DNA of 42,269 nt from Brevibacillus reuszeri (GCF_001187725.1 NZ_LGIQ01000008.1:1-42269), one strand, 5' to 3'. Numbered from the stretch's first letter, positions 25,044-34,298 are shown. The notes: a model not told the origin generated them from the sequence alone. Program-made: numbers and translations.

Positions 25044-26003
25044 ATGGAAAGAAAGAAGCTGGTCCAGGTCAAGAACCTGACAAAAACCTTTACGTTGGAA
25101 AAAGGACTCTCACTGAAAGCGGCGGACGGTATCTCCTTCGAAATATATGAGGGAGAGACGTTTGGACTGGTAGGGGAATCTGGCTGCGGGAAATCAACGA
25201 CCGGCCGTACGATTATCGGCCTGTATCAGCCGACTTCGGGCGAGGTATTGTTTGATGGGCAAAATGTTCATAAAGCCTCAAGCGGGGAACGTGCAAAAAT
25301 TACCCGCAACATGCAGATGATTTTCCAAGACCCGTACGCGTCCTTGAATCCGCGCATGAATATTTCCGAGATTATTTCCGAAGGCTTGAATCTAAATGGT
25401 CTATACAAGGGCAAAGAGCGGATGCAACGCGTAATCGAGCTGCTGGAAATGGTTGGCCTGCAAAAAGAACATGCAAACCGTTTTCCCCACGAATTCAGTG
25501 GGGGGCAACGACAACGTATTGGCATCGCGCGGGCACTTGCCGTCAATCCGCGCTTCATTATCGCAGATGAGCCGATTTCTGCCCTGGATGTATCTGTTCA
25601 GGCACAAGTCGTCAATCTGATGAAAACTTTGCAGCGCGAGCAAAGCCTCACGTATTTGTTTATCGCGCATGATTTGGCAATGGTAAAGCATATCAGTGAT
25701 CGCATCGGTGTGATGTATCTGGGCAATATGGTGGAAATGACAGAAAGTGAAAAGCTCTACGAATCCCCCAAGCATCCATATACGCAGGCACTTTTATCTG
25801 CAATTCCTGTCCCGGACCCGGATCTGGAGAAAAGTCGCGAGCGTACCATTATCGAAGGGGATGTGCCAAGCCCAATCAATCCGCCGAGCGGCTGTGTGTT
25901 CCGCACGCGCTGCCCTGTAGCAAAAGAGGTTTGTGCGAGCCGAAAGCCTGCTTGGCAGGAAGTTGACACGGGTCATTTTGTCGCCTGTCATTTGTATGAG
26001 TGA
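25044..26003 (+). CDS. ykfD: Oligopeptide ABC transporter ATPase, YkfD/OppF type
   Basis: A 319-aa ATPase. Walker [10 protein letters not shown], signature FSGGQRQRIGIARAL and Walker B FIIADEPISALD are intact. The C-terminal region has GCVFRTRCPVAKEVC and a final ACHLYE, the four-cysteine pattern seen in its DppD partner. As in B. subtilis it would be the second ATPase of the DppBC importer. It is the last gene of the operon, and a terminator follows at 26051. Confidence 0.93.
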   Translation: MERKKLVQVKNLTKTFTLEKGLSLKAADGISFEIYEGETFGLVGESGCGKSTTGRTIIGLYQPTSGEVLFDGQNVHKASSGERAKITRNMQMIFQDPYASLNPRMNISEIISEGLNLNGLYKGKERMQRVIELLEMVGLQKEHANRFPHEFSGGQRQRIGIARALAVNPRFIIADEPISALDVSVQAQVVNLMKTLQREQSLTYLFIAHDLAMVKHISDRIGVMYLGNMVEMTESEKLYESPKHPYTQALLSAIPVPDPDLEKSRERTIIEGDVPSPINPPSGCVFRTRCPVAKEVCASRKPAWQEVDTGHFVACHLYE

Positions 26004-26050
26004 GGATGGCGAGTGGGAAATTGCAACAGAAAATTCGACAAAGTTCAGAT

Positions 26051-26081
26051 ACCATCCCTGCCTTCTGGGGATGGTTTTTTT
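26051..26081 (+). terminator. Terminator of the dpp-ykf operon
   Basis: accatccc (26051-26058) pairs with gggatggt (26068-26075), followed by a T-run to 26081. The rest of the 26004-26263 gap holds no gene that I can support. Confidence 0.85.
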
Positions 26082-26263
26082 GACGTGGAAGGAGCCCTAT
26101 ATTAAGGAAGGGTTACCAGCAAAATCAGGTAGGAGAACTGTTAATATTCTGTAAACTGGCAGGAATCAAACAAGTTTTGTCGAAATACGGTTACAGTAAA
26201 CCATTTCGTTATTCGCCTACCTTCATCGTGAGTCTTCCATTCCAGGAAAAGTGAGGGTTGCAT

Positions 26264-27208
26264 ATGACTTTGAGTACCTCCTCATTCCATTCTACTCCCC
26301 GACGTTGGCGGGAAGTCGAAGCTCAGTTAGGAATCACCGTGCCACGATCACTGCGATCAGACACGTCTGCCTTGCTGTTTTTGGAAAGTGTCGCTGCAAC
26401 ACCCATGTTGGACAAAGAAGAAGAGCTAGCGTGTCTGGTCCGCTATCAACAGGATGGCGATCTGGATGCTCGCGAAACTCTTGTGCGAGCCTATCTGCGC
26501 TATGTCGTCAGTACGGCTCTGAGACATCTGAAAAGAGGTATGCCTTTCCTGGATTTGATTCAGGAGGGCACGATTGGTTTGTTTACCGCGATTGACAAGT
26601 TCGACGTGGGCCGTGGTGTTCGTCTCTATCATTACTCGCATTGGTGGATATCCCAGGCGATTACGCGAGCGATCAACGACAAAGGGACCTTGATTCGGAT
26701 CCCTGTTCACATGCACGAACAGATTCGTCAGTATCAAAAACAAGTACTGCATCTCGTACAAGCGTTGAATCGTACCCCCGATCGCCATGAAATTGCCGGT
26801 TTGCTAGACATTCCATTAGAAAAGGTCGATGCGATTGAGCTCGCCTTGATGATGAAAATGGAGTCCATCGACGCAGAACCGGATGACGATTCATGGATGG
26901 CCGGGCATGAAGATGAGTGCCTCAGCTATGCGGAGATCATGGATGATGGCTTGTCATCCCTCGATGACTGGATCGAAAAGGTCGATTTACGCTCACAGAT
27001 GCGCGCCGCACTGGAACGCTTGAGTCCACGCGCGCAAGAGATCATTTCCATGCGTTATGGTTTGTATGATGATCAGGTTTACACGTTGGAGGAAGTAGGC
27101 AAGATGTTTGGTCTTACCCGTGAGCGTATTCGGCAGATCGAGGCAACCACGATTGATCGGCTGCGCACACAAAAGGCTTCCCGAGTTTTAAAAGAATATT
27201 TAACGTAA
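26264..27208 (+). CDS. SigA-like alternative sigma factor (sigma-70 family, no region 1.1)
   Basis: A 314-aa sigma factor with regions 1.2 to 4 but no region 1.1. Region 2 contains YLRYVVSTALRHLKRGMPF, LDLIQEGTIGLFTAIDKFD and a core-binding/-10-reading stretch YHYSHWWISQAITRAI, then IRIPVHMHEQ as in SigA. Region 4 has the HTH TLEEVGKMFGLTRERIRQIE. A poorly conserved spacer with acidic residues (about 205-232) lies between regions 3 and 4. It is most like group 2 (SigA-like) factors. ATG 26264 follows gtgaggg by seven bases. A terminator ends it. The target genes are unknown. Confidence 0.9.
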   Translation: MTLSTSSFHSTPRRWREVEAQLGITVPRSLRSDTSALLFLESVAATPMLDKEEELACLVRYQQDGDLDARETLVRAYLRYVVSTALRHLKRGMPFLDLIQEGTIGLFTAIDKFDVGRGVRLYHYSHWWISQAITRAINDKGTLIRIPVHMHEQIRQYQKQVLHLVQALNRTPDRHEIAGLLDIPLEKVDAIELALMMKMESIDAEPDDDSWMAGHEDECLSYAEIMDDGLSSLDDWIEKVDLRSQMRAALERLSPRAQEIISMRYGLYDDQVYTLEEVGKMFGLTRERIRQIEATTIDRLRTQKASRVLKEYLT

Positions 27209-27222
27209 ACGATGAAGTTGTG

Positions 27223-27254
27223 ACCCCCTCTCATTTGGCAGAGGGGGTTTTTTT
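27223..27254 (+). terminator. Terminator after the sigma factor gene
   Basis: accccctct (27223-27231) pairs perfectly with agagggggt (27240-27248), then T7. The stop codon lies 15 bases upstream. Confidence 0.93.
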
Positions 27255-27326
27255 GCGCAGGTTTGCGCATGGAAAAGTAGAAGTGTTTGGGAAGCATGGG
27301 GGCAGAAGCGTAGCCACCATTTCTTG

Positions 27327-27335
27327 TGGTACACT
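27327..27335 (+). promoter_or_regulatory. Candidate extended -10 promoter of hslO
   Basis: TGG followed by TACACT (27330-27335) makes an extended -10 element. The -35 region is poor. It sits 48 bases before the hslO start and after the sigma factor terminator, where a promoter is needed. Confidence 0.4.
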
Positions 27336-27382
27336 GTTACAAGCAGGTTCAGATTTTTTTATGCCAAAAGGAGGATCGCCAG

Positions 27383-28255
27383 ATGAGCGATTATTTAATA
27401 AGAGCAACAGGCTTTAACGGACATGTGCGCGCGTTTGCGGCACGTACGACAGATATTGTAGAGGAAATCCGTCGTCGCCACGACATGTGGAATACAGCAA
27501 CTGCGGCAGCAGGTCGTACGCTAACCGTGTCGTTAATGATGGGAGCCATGCTAAAAGGAAACGAAAGCATCAATGTCAAAGTAAAAGGGGGAGGCCCAAT
27601 CGGCCAGATCGTGGCAGAAGTGAATGCACATGGCGAAGGGGTCGCCTATGTTACCGAGCCACACACTCATTTTGAGCTCAATGACAAAGGCAAGCTGGAT
27701 GTGGCACGTGCGGTGGGAACAGAAGGGTTCGTCTACGTGACCAAGGATCTTGGGTTGAAGGAGCCGTACCAAGGAAGCTCCCCGATCGTTTCTGGAGAAA
27801 TCGGAGAGGACTTCACGTATTATTTCGTCATGTCCGAGCAGACTCCATCAGCGGTCGGTGTAGGTGTGCTTGTGAACCCAGAGGACCGGTCGGTACTCGC
27901 TGCAGGTGGCTTTATTCTTCAGCTGATGCCTTTCACGCCAGATGAAGTGGTGGCACAGATTGAGGAGCGCCTGAGCCAATTGCCGCAAGTGTCACGCATG
28001 ATTGGTGAAGGACTGACACCAGAGGAAATTTTGGCGAGAGTGTTAGACGAGCCGAAATACCTCAGCCGCACCGAGATCAAATTCCACTGTAAATGCTCGG
28101 AGGAAAAAGTGACCCAAGCACTCATCAGCCTGGGACGCGAGGAAATGCAAAGCATGATCGATGAGCAAGGTGAGGCAGAAGTACACTGCCATTTCTGTAA
28201 TGAACGCTATTATTATGACGAAGCTGCGCTCACAGACATCTTGAACGAAATGTAA
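27383..28255 (+). CDS. hslO: Hsp33 redox-regulated chaperone
   Basis: A 290-aa Hsp33. The zinc-binding redox switch is complete: CKC near residues 236-238 and CHFC near 270-273. The N-terminal domain has RATGFNGHVRAFAART and the family-typical VKGGGPIGQIVAEV. Oxidation in the cytoplasm turns it into a holdase chaperone. ATG 27383 has aaaaggaggatcg before it; an in-frame TTG at 27326 has no site. It is the first conserved gene of the block hslO-yacD-cysK seen in B. subtilis. Confidence 0.96.
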   Translation: MSDYLIRATGFNGHVRAFAARTTDIVEEIRRRHDMWNTATAAAGRTLTVSLMMGAMLKGNESINVKVKGGGPIGQIVAEVNAHGEGVAYVTEPHTHFELNDKGKLDVARAVGTEGFVYVTKDLGLKEPYQGSSPIVSGEIGEDFTYYFVMSEQTPSAVGVGVLVNPEDRSVLAAGGFILQLMPFTPDEVVAQIEERLSQLPQVSRMIGEGLTPEEILARVLDEPKYLSRTEIKFHCKCSEEKVTQALISLGREEMQSMIDEQGEAEVHCHFCNERYYYDEAALTDILNEM

Positions 28256-28304
28256 ACATCGTAAGCGACATGTAAGCGTGGTTTGAGGGCGAGGAGAGGG
28301 TGGC

Positions 28305-29207
28305 ATGACCAACGTCAAAGGGTTGTGGGCATTCATTGGAGCACTCGTATTGCTGTTGCTTGCCGTGACATGGGGCTATTACCAGTCGTCCGGCAAGCTC
28401 CAGTCTGCCGCTGTAGTAGGAGACAAGACGATTAGTGAAGCGGAGTATGTCGCTGCACTCAAACAGAAGTTCGGCAAGCAGGTGCTGGATGACATGATCA
28501 ATCGCGAGGTCGTTTTCCAGGAAGCAAAGCGTTTAGGGATCACTGTGGATCAAAAGCAACTGGATAAAGAAGTGGCACAAATTAAAGAGAGCTACGGAAG
28601 CCAAACGGACAGCGAGTTTCAGGAAGCGCTGAAACGGCAAGCGGGAACGAGTCTGGAAGCGCTGAAGCAGGAAATTACATACCAGATGTTGCTGCAAGCG
28701 CTTGCAACCAAGGACATAACGGTTAAAGACGATGAATTGCTAACGATCTACAACAACAACCCACTACGATACTCCAAGCCCATGCAGCTGCATTTGTATC
28801 AAATTGTAGTTGCATCTCAAAAGGAAGCGGGACAAGTATCGGCAGAGCTCACACAGGGAGCCAATTTTCAAACACTCGCCAAGGAACGCTCCATCGATAA
28901 CCTGACAGCTGCGAATGGAGGCGACATGGGGTGGATTTCGATGAACGGATCTCGCCTGCCGGATGAGGCAAAAACGGTGCTTGCTGAAATGGAAACGAAT
29001 AAAAATAGCACAGTAGTAAAAGTCGGCGATCAATACGCCATCTATCGCATTGAAGAAAAAAGGGATGAAGAAAAACGTTCCTTTGAGGAAGTCAAAGAGG
29101 AATTGCGGCGAGAGGTAGCTTATGCGCAGGTGGAGTCGCTCGATACCGTTCTTGAGCAGTTGCGAAAGTCAGTAGGTGTTCAGATTTCTGGGCAAATGCC
29201 TCATTGA
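28305..29207 (+). CDS. Membrane-anchored peptidyl-prolyl isomerase (PpiC/YacD-like)
   Basis: A 300-aa SurA/PrsA-like foldase. One N-terminal membrane helix (about 5-25) without a lipobox Cys anchors it outside the membrane. A SurA-like N-terminal helical domain follows, then a parvulin domain (about 155-260) with LYQIVVASQKEA, LAKERSIDNLTAANGGDMGW and STVVKVGDQYAIYRIEEKR. B. subtilis has yacD in this position between hslO and cysK. Without the lipid anchor it differs from PrsA itself. ATG start follows a good gaggagagggtggc site. Confidence 0.9.
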   Translation: MTNVKGLWAFIGALVLLLLAVTWGYYQSSGKLQSAAVVGDKTISEAEYVAALKQKFGKQVLDDMINREVVFQEAKRLGITVDQKQLDKEVAQIKESYGSQTDSEFQEALKRQAGTSLEALKQEITYQMLLQALATKDITVKDDELLTIYNNNPLRYSKPMQLHLYQIVVASQKEAGQVSAELTQGANFQTLAKERSIDNLTAANGGDMGWISMNGSRLPDEAKTVLAEMETNKNSTVVKVGDQYAIYRIEEKRDEEKRSFEEVKEELRREVAYAQVESLDTVLEQLRKSVGVQISGQMPH

Positions 29208-29232
29208 CCAAATGGGCAACCGTTGATATAAT
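29204..29232 (+). promoter_or_regulatory. Promoter of cysK
   Basis: TTGACC (29204-29209), a 17-base spacer and TATAAT (29227-29232) give a strong SigA match. The -35 overlaps the end of the preceding gene. The leader of about 50 bases before cysK shows no convincing CymR-type site. Confidence 0.8.
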
Positions 29233-29288
29233 TAAAACTATAAATCCTAGCGTTTTACTCGGCTATTAAAAATGAGGGGGCAGGACAT

Positions 29289-30221
29289 ATGCGCGTGGCG
29301 AATTCCATTACTGATTTGATTGGATACACACCATTAGTGAAGCTGAATCGTGTTGTCACCGAAGATATTGCAGATATTTATTTAAAGCTGGAGTTTTTCA
29401 ACCCAGGTAGCAGTGTAAAAGACCGTATCGCACTCGCCATGATTGAGGCGGCAGAAGCAGATGGAAGTCTAAAACCCGGTGATACAATTATTGAACCTAC
29501 GAGCGGAAATACCGGGATTGGTCTTGCTATGGTAGCGGCTGCAAAAGGCTACAAGTCCATTTTGGTCATGCCAGAAACGATGAGTATTGAGCGTCGCAAT
29601 TTATTGCGTGCATATGGTGCGCAGCTCGTTCTGACACCAGGAGCTGAGGGAATGGGTGGAGCGATCCGCAAAGCGGAAGAGCTGGCGAAAGAAGACAGCA
29701 CCTATTTCATTCCACAACAATTCAATAACCTCGCCAATCCTGCGATTCACCGTGAAACGACTGCGCGAGAGCTGCTGGAGCAAGCACAGGAAATCGGCGG
29801 TGTAGATGCGTTTATCTCCGGGATCGGAACCGGTGGAACCATCACTGGTGTCGGTCAAGTGCTGCGCGAGCATTATCCGAATGTACACATTGTTGCAGTA
29901 GAGCCTGCGGCTTCCCCTGTACTATCTGGAGGAAAACCAGGGCCGCATAAAATTCAAGGGATCGGAGCAGGCTTTGTACCGCAAATTCTGGATACCGGTA
30001 TCTACGATGAAATTATCAAGGTAGAGAACGAGGATGCTTTCGAAACAGCGCGCCGTGTTGCTCGTACAGAAGGCATCTTGGGCGGAATCTCCTCTGGAGC
30101 TGCCATTCATGCTGCACTGCAAGTCGCGGCAAAGCTAGGGAAGGGTAAAAAGGTCATCGCGATCATCCCATCCAATGGCGAGCGCTATCTGTCCACTCCA
30201 CTTTATCAATTCGAAGACTAA
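29289..30221 (+). CDS. cysK: Cysteine synthase A (O-acetylserine sulfhydrylase)
   Basis: A 310-aa PLP enzyme that makes cysteine from O-acetylserine and sulfide. The PLP lysine is Lys44 in [11 protein letters not shown]; the substrate loop is [12 protein letters not shown]; the phosphate-binding loop is [13 protein letters not shown]. The C-terminal [10 protein letters not shown] motif is typical. The ATG is behind gagggggcaggac. Terminator at 30238. Confidence 0.97.
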   Translation: MRVANSITDLIGYTPLVKLNRVVTEDIADIYLKLEFFNPGSSVKDRIALAMIEAAEADGSLKPGDTIIEPTSGNTGIGLAMVAAAKGYKSILVMPETMSIERRNLLRAYGAQLVLTPGAEGMGGAIRKAEELAKEDSTYFIPQQFNNLANPAIHRETTARELLEQAQEIGGVDAFISGIGTGGTITGVGQVLREHYPNVHIVAVEPAASPVLSGGKPGPHKIQGIGAGFVPQILDTGIYDEIIKVENEDAFETARRVARTEGILGGISSGAAIHAALQVAAKLGKGKKVIAIIPSNGERYLSTPLYQFED

Positions 30222-30237
30222 GAGGAAAAATTTACGC

Positions 30238-30274
30238 GACCACGGTGTGTCTTTTTATGCACCGTGGTCTTTTC
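30238..30274 (+). terminator. Terminator after cysK
   Basis: gaccacggtg (30238-30247) pairs perfectly with caccgtggtc (30260-30269), then T4 and a further A/T stretch. It separates cysK from the folate genes. Confidence 0.88.
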
Positions 30275-30299
30275 ATTACATATAGACCGCCTATATAAT
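30270..30299 (+). promoter_or_regulatory. Candidate promoter of the folate operon
   Basis: TATAAT at 30294-30299 is perfect. A weak -35 (TTTTCA, 30270-30275) lies 18 bases upstream inside the terminator tail. It is about 40 bases before the pabB GTG. Confidence 0.5.
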
Positions 30300-30341
30300 G
30301 AACGGATAATACTACTGTAAAAGACCGGAGCGTGAAGTGGA

Positions 30342-31859
30342 GTGCCATTCCCTAGTTATACAGATTGCCAGAACTACGCCAATACCTTTTCGTTAATCCC
30401 GCTAGCTGTTCGTGGTAAATGGGCATCCCATATAGATCCATGGCAAGTGCTAAAAGCCTTGCAGCCATCTTTGCAAGATGCCGTCCTTTTGGAGAGCGGA
30501 CGAGCTGGCAGGTATACGTTTTTGGCATATCAGCCGATTGCTACCATGCGTAGCGGGCAGGGAGAGGCGGTTGTCACATACACGGACGGTCAGGTGGAGA
30601 GTCTTTTGGATGAAAACCCGTTGGATGCCTTGCGGAGTTTGCTTGCGCGCTACAAGACGCCGGTCATTCCAGAGTTGCCTGATTTTTCTGGAGGCGCCAT
30701 CGGGTACATGAGCTATGACATGAACCGCTTTTTTGAACCGACACTTCCACAGATCGCGACAGACGACTTACAGTTGCCAGACCTGTATGTTATGATGATG
30801 CAAGACCTTCTAGTCTTTGATCATGAGGCACGAGAAATCATCTGTCTGACCCATTTGCCAGCTGAAACATTGAGTGAAGAGGTCTATCAGCAAATGACCG
30901 AGCTTATCGAAAAACGCTTGGCTATGGTAACCTCGTTAGCGATGGACACGGATCACACCGATTGGGAAGCTCTGCGGAAAAGACCGTTGTCGCATGAGAC
31001 TCCTGTGGAGGTATCATTTGCCCAGGATCAGTTCGAAGCAGCCGTGAGCCGTGTGCAAGAGTACATCTCCCAAGGGGACGTTTTCCAGGTGAATCTGTCT
31101 GTGCGGCAGAGCAAGCCTTTAGAGGTATCACCTCCAGAAGTGTACGAGGTCCTGCGCAAGCTGAATCCATCGCCGTATATGGGCTATGTGAGCTTTCCCG
31201 AGTTTCAGCTTGTCAGCGCTTCACCAGAGCTATTGGTAAAGGTGAAGAATGGCGAGGTGCATACGCGTCCGATTGCCGGTACGAGGCCACGCGGACAAAC
31301 AGATGCCCAGGACGAGGCTTTGGCACGTGAGCTGATCGATAATGAAAAGGAACGCGCCGAACACGTCATGCTGGTGGATTTGGAACGCAATGACTTGGGG
31401 CGAGTTTGCCGCTTTGGCAGCGTGGGAGTGAGCGAATTCATGGTTGTGGAGAAATATTCCCACGTCATGCACATCGTCTCTCATGTCAAAGGAGAGCTTG
31501 CCGATGACAAGGATGCGTTTGATGCCGTAGCAGCAGCCTTTCCAGGTGGAACCATTACAGGGGCGCCCAAAGTTCGCACGATGGAGATCATCGAAGAGCT
31601 GGAGCCAGTCAAGCGAGGCGTGTACACGGGATCGATCGGCTGGTTTGGCTTTAATGGCGAGGTCGAGGTCAACATTGCGATCCGAACGATGGTGGTAAAG
31701 GATGGCGTTGCTCATGTTCAGGCAGGGGCAGGTATTGTGATTGACTCAGTGCCAGAGGCAGAGTATCGTGAGTCATTGAAAAAGGCAGAAGCGTTATGGA
31801 AAGCACTTGAGCTTTGCGAGCAGAGAATGAGTAAGAAGAGCCTAGAGGAGATGAGTTAG
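30342..31859 (+). CDS. pabB: Aminodeoxychorismate synthase component I
   Basis: A 505-aa chorismate-binding enzyme that, with PabA, makes 4-amino-4-deoxychorismate for folate. Blocks: N-terminal ALLESGRAGRYTFLAYQP-like segment (LLESGRAGRYTFL), FQVNLSVRQSKPLEV, PIAGTRPRGQTDAQD, NEKERAEHVMLVDLERND, FPGGTITGAPK and YTGSIGWFGF. The PIAGT rather than PIKGT motif is TrpE-like; I recall Bacillus PabB also having it. Start is GTG 30342; the site is weak (ccggag, 11 bases away). Position beside pabA and folate genes makes PabB the better call than TrpE. Confidence 0.93.
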   Translation: MPFPSYTDCQNYANTFSLIPLAVRGKWASHIDPWQVLKALQPSLQDAVLLESGRAGRYTFLAYQPIATMRSGQGEAVVTYTDGQVESLLDENPLDALRSLLARYKTPVIPELPDFSGGAIGYMSYDMNRFFEPTLPQIATDDLQLPDLYVMMMQDLLVFDHEAREIICLTHLPAETLSEEVYQQMTELIEKRLAMVTSLAMDTDHTDWEALRKRPLSHETPVEVSFAQDQFEAAVSRVQEYISQGDVFQVNLSVRQSKPLEVSPPEVYEVLRKLNPSPYMGYVSFPEFQLVSASPELLVKVKNGEVHTRPIAGTRPRGQTDAQDEALARELIDNEKERAEHVMLVDLERNDLGRVCRFGSVGVSEFMVVEKYSHVMHIVSHVKGELADDKDAFDAVAAAFPGGTITGAPKVRTMEIIEELEPVKRGVYTGSIGWFGFNGEVEVNIAIRTMVVKDGVAHVQAGAGIVIDSVPEAEYRESLKKAEALWKALELCEQRMSKKSLEEMS

Positions 31860-32444
31860 ATGATTTTGATGATTGATAATTACGATTCGTTTACTTACAA
31901 CCTGGTGCAATACGTGGGTGAGCTGGGAGAAGAGCTGCAGGTACACCGCAATGACAAAATCACGCTTGAGGAGATTGAGCGGCTGGCACCGGACTATTTG
32001 ATGATCTCGCCAGGACCATGCACACCGAACGAGGCAGGAATCAGCATGGATGCGATTCGTCATTTTGCCGGAAAAATTCCGATCATGGGCGTTTGCCTGG
32101 GACATCAGTCCATAGGTCAAGTGTTCGGTGGCAAAGTCATTCGTGCGGAGCGCTTGATGCATGGAAAAACCTCGGAAGTCCTGCATGATGGAAAAACAAT
32201 TTTCCAAGACATTCCGTCTCCGTTTACCGCAGCCCGTTATCACTCCCTGATTGTGGAGGAAGCATCGATGCCGAGTGTATTGGAAGTAACGGCACGAACA
32301 GCCGAAGGAGAAATCATGGCCGTTCGTCACCGCGAATACCCGATTGAAGGTGTTCAGTTCCATCCGGAATCGATTATCACGCAGCATGGCAAGCAGCTGC
32401 TGAAAAATTTCCTCAGTACCTATGCGCGCCATACAACAAGTTAA
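31860..32444 (+). CDS. pabA: Glutamine amidotransferase PabA (component II)
   Basis: A 194-aa class I glutamine amidotransferase that supplies ammonia to PabB. Catalytic Cys in [11 protein letters not shown], His and Glu in [10 protein letters not shown]-terminus [17 protein letters not shown] and [11 protein letters not shown] are typical. In Bacillus, PabA also serves anthranilate synthase. It begins directly after the pabB stop. A terminator at 32459 follows before a phosphate-related cassette. Confidence 0.95.
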   Translation: MILMIDNYDSFTYNLVQYVGELGEELQVHRNDKITLEEIERLAPDYLMISPGPCTPNEAGISMDAIRHFAGKIPIMGVCLGHQSIGQVFGGKVIRAERLMHGKTSEVLHDGKTIFQDIPSPFTAARYHSLIVEEASMPSVLEVTARTAEGEIMAVRHREYPIEGVQFHPESIITQHGKQLLKNFLSTYARHTTS

Positions 32445-32458
32445 CGAAGAGATGAATG

Positions 32459-32490
32459 AATACCGCCTGATCATCGGGCGGTATTTTTGT
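32459..32490 (+). terminator. Terminator after pabA
   Basis: aataccgcc (32459-32467) pairs with ggcggtatt (32477-32485), extended by T5. It separates pabA from the phoX-tatAC cassette, so pabC and later genes need readthrough or another promoter. Confidence 0.88.
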
Positions 32491-32545
32491 GTGAAAAACG
32501 TCACGACGCTTTTCGTAAAAGTGGATGTGATGATGTGATGTTTTG

Positions 32546-32599
32546 TTTACACACTCTTTATATAGGATTCATCCAGCCTAGATATAACGCTCGTACAAT
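32546..32599 (+). promoter_or_regulatory. PhoP-box-like direct repeats and -10 upstream of phoX
   Basis: Four hexamers occur with an exact 11-bp period: TTTACA 32546, TTTATA 32557, TTCATC 32568, TAGATA 32579. The first two match the Bacillus PhoP box TT(A/C/T)A(C/T)A well; the last two are degraded. A TACAAT -10 at 32594-32599 follows with no good -35, as in PhoP-activated promoters of B. subtilis. Confidence 0.7.
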
Positions 32600-32634
32600 T
32601 AGAAGAAAGTAACAGAAAAAAGGAGCGATATGGA

Positions 32635-34278
32635 ATGGATGTAAATCGTCGGCAATTTTTAACCTATTTAGGTGCAGGTACAGCAGCATTGGCTTCGGTA
32701 GCTACAGGGATTCCTGCACTCGCAGCGGGTAGCGCTATCTCGGGAAAAACAGCTGATCACCTGTTTGGACTGGATTCAAAAAAACATCCATTTAATCCAA
32801 AGTTCAAAGAAATTCATCCGACAACCAAAGATGACCTAGTCCTTCCAGAAGGCTTTACATACGACGTCGTTGCTTCTTATGGCGATAAAATTAATGCAGC
32901 TGGCGATACGTTCGGCTTTAACAACGATTTCACCTGTTTTCTACCCATCGACGGGAAACCAGATCATGGACTCTTGTGGGTAAATCACGAATATTTGGGT
33001 GAGTTAGAATATTACGTCACTGGCTATGATACATTGACTGCCGATCCAGACGATAACAAACGTACATCCGCGCAAATCGAGAAGTATTTGTACGCATTGG
33101 GCGGCTCTGTTATCGAAGTGAAAAAGGAAAATGGCAGCTGGAAGCTCGTGGGCGATTCCAAATACGGTCGCCGTGTCAGTGGCTTGACTAAGCATGTCCT
33201 GACTGGACCAGCAGCGTCTGTTGCCAAAGAAGCAATCGGTACCTTTGCGAACTGCTCTGGTGGGGTTACGTTCTGGAATACAGTGCTCTCCTGTGAAGAG
33301 AACTATATGGATGTTGTCAGTGATTGCAAGCTGCAAGATGTAAATCAATACGGCTGGGTAATCGAGGTAGATCCATTCGATCCGAAATCCACTCCGAAAA
33401 AGCATACAGCACTTGGACGCTTTTCTCATGAAAATACAGCAATGGTACTCGCTCCATCCGGCCAGCTAGTCGTATATATGGGCGACGACGCCAAAGACCA
33501 GTACGTGTACAAATACGTGTCCAAAGGCAAATTTGATCCGAAGGCTGGAAAAAACAACTCCAAGCTTCTGGAAGAGGGTACGCTGTTTGTTGCCAACTTT
33601 GGTAAAGGAAAATGGGTAGCCCTGGATTATGCAACGAATGATGCCCTGAAAAAGGCGGTAAACGGCGAAGGAAAGCCATTGTTCGCTTCCCAGGCTGATG
33701 TTTTGGTAAACTGCCGGGATGCAGCAAAAGCTGTGGGAGCGACGCCAATGGATCGCCCTGAAGACCTGGAAGTGCATCCAATTGATGGCTCGATCTTTAT
33801 CGCTCTGACGAACAATGACAAGCACGGCAATTTCTACGGGCAAATCGTTCGTCTGTTTGAAACTGATAACAACCACGCTGGACTCGAGTTTACGTTTGAA
33901 ATTTTTGCGGCGGGTGGTCCGCAAAGCGGCTTTGCAGCTCCTGACAATATGGCGTTTGATAGTGCGGGCAATCTGTGGGTTGTGACAGATATCTCTTCTT
34001 CCTCCATCAACACAGGTATTTTCAAGCCATTTGGCAATAATGGTGTATTCTTTATCCCAACCTCGGGAAATAGTAAAGGAATCGCTTCCCAATTCGCTTC
34101 TGGCCCAGTTGGCTCGGAAATGACGGGTCCATGGTTTACACCTGATGAAAAAACGTTGTTCCTGTCTGTTCAGCATCCAGGTGAAAACCTCAAGTCGCAT
34201 GACAAGCCTACCAGCCATTGGCCAAAAGGCGGCAGCTCTGTAGCGATGCCGAGTGTGGTCGCCATCACCGGTTTCTAG
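32635..34278 (+). CDS. phoX: PhoX-family alkaline phosphatase, Tat-exported (DUF839)
   Basis: A 547-aa PhoX/DUF839 phosphatase. A twin-arginine signal NRRQFLTYLGAGTAALAS (residues 4-21) directs folded export. The family motifs VNHEYLGELEYYVTGY and GRFSHENTAMVL are present, and the metal-binding region appears intact. PhoX enzymes use iron and calcium to release phosphate outside the cell. ATG 32635 has aaaaaaggagcg before it. The PhoP-box-like repeats upstream and the tatA-tatC genes directly downstream suggest a phosphate-starvation cassette. Confidence 0.92.
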   Translation: MDVNRRQFLTYLGAGTAALASVATGIPALAAGSAISGKTADHLFGLDSKKHPFNPKFKEIHPTTKDDLVLPEGFTYDVVASYGDKINAAGDTFGFNNDFTCFLPIDGKPDHGLLWVNHEYLGELEYYVTGYDTLTADPDDNKRTSAQIEKYLYALGGSVIEVKKENGSWKLVGDSKYGRRVSGLTKHVLTGPAASVAKEAIGTFANCSGGVTFWNTVLSCEENYMDVVSDCKLQDVNQYGWVIEVDPFDPKSTPKKHTALGRFSHENTAMVLAPSGQLVVYMGDDAKDQYVYKYVSKGKFDPKAGKNNSKLLEEGTLFVANFGKGKWVALDYATNDALKKAVNGEGKPLFASQADVLVNCRDAAKAVGATPMDRPEDLEVHPIDGSIFIALTNNDKHGNFYGQIVRLFETDNNHAGLEFTFEIFAAGGPQSGFAAPDNMAFDSAGNLWVVTDISSSSINTGIFKPFGNNGVFFIPTSGNSKGIASQFASGPVGSEMTGPWFTPDEKTLFLSVQHPGENLKSHDKPTSHWPKGGSSVAMPSVVAITGF

Positions 34279-34298
34279 GACAAGGGGTGTAGCAAACG

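Noticed and set aside
26251..26595. Overlapping 114-aa plus-strand frame at the start of the sigma factor
   Set aside because: Out of frame with the sigma factor, whose regions 1.2 and 2 are clear over this stretch.
29233..29288. Possible CymR site before cysK
   Set aside because: The leader has A/T-rich stretches but no clear match to the CymR repeats I know.
33466..34218. 250-aa minus-strand frame over phoX
   Set aside because: Antisense shadow with no motif or ribosome binding site.
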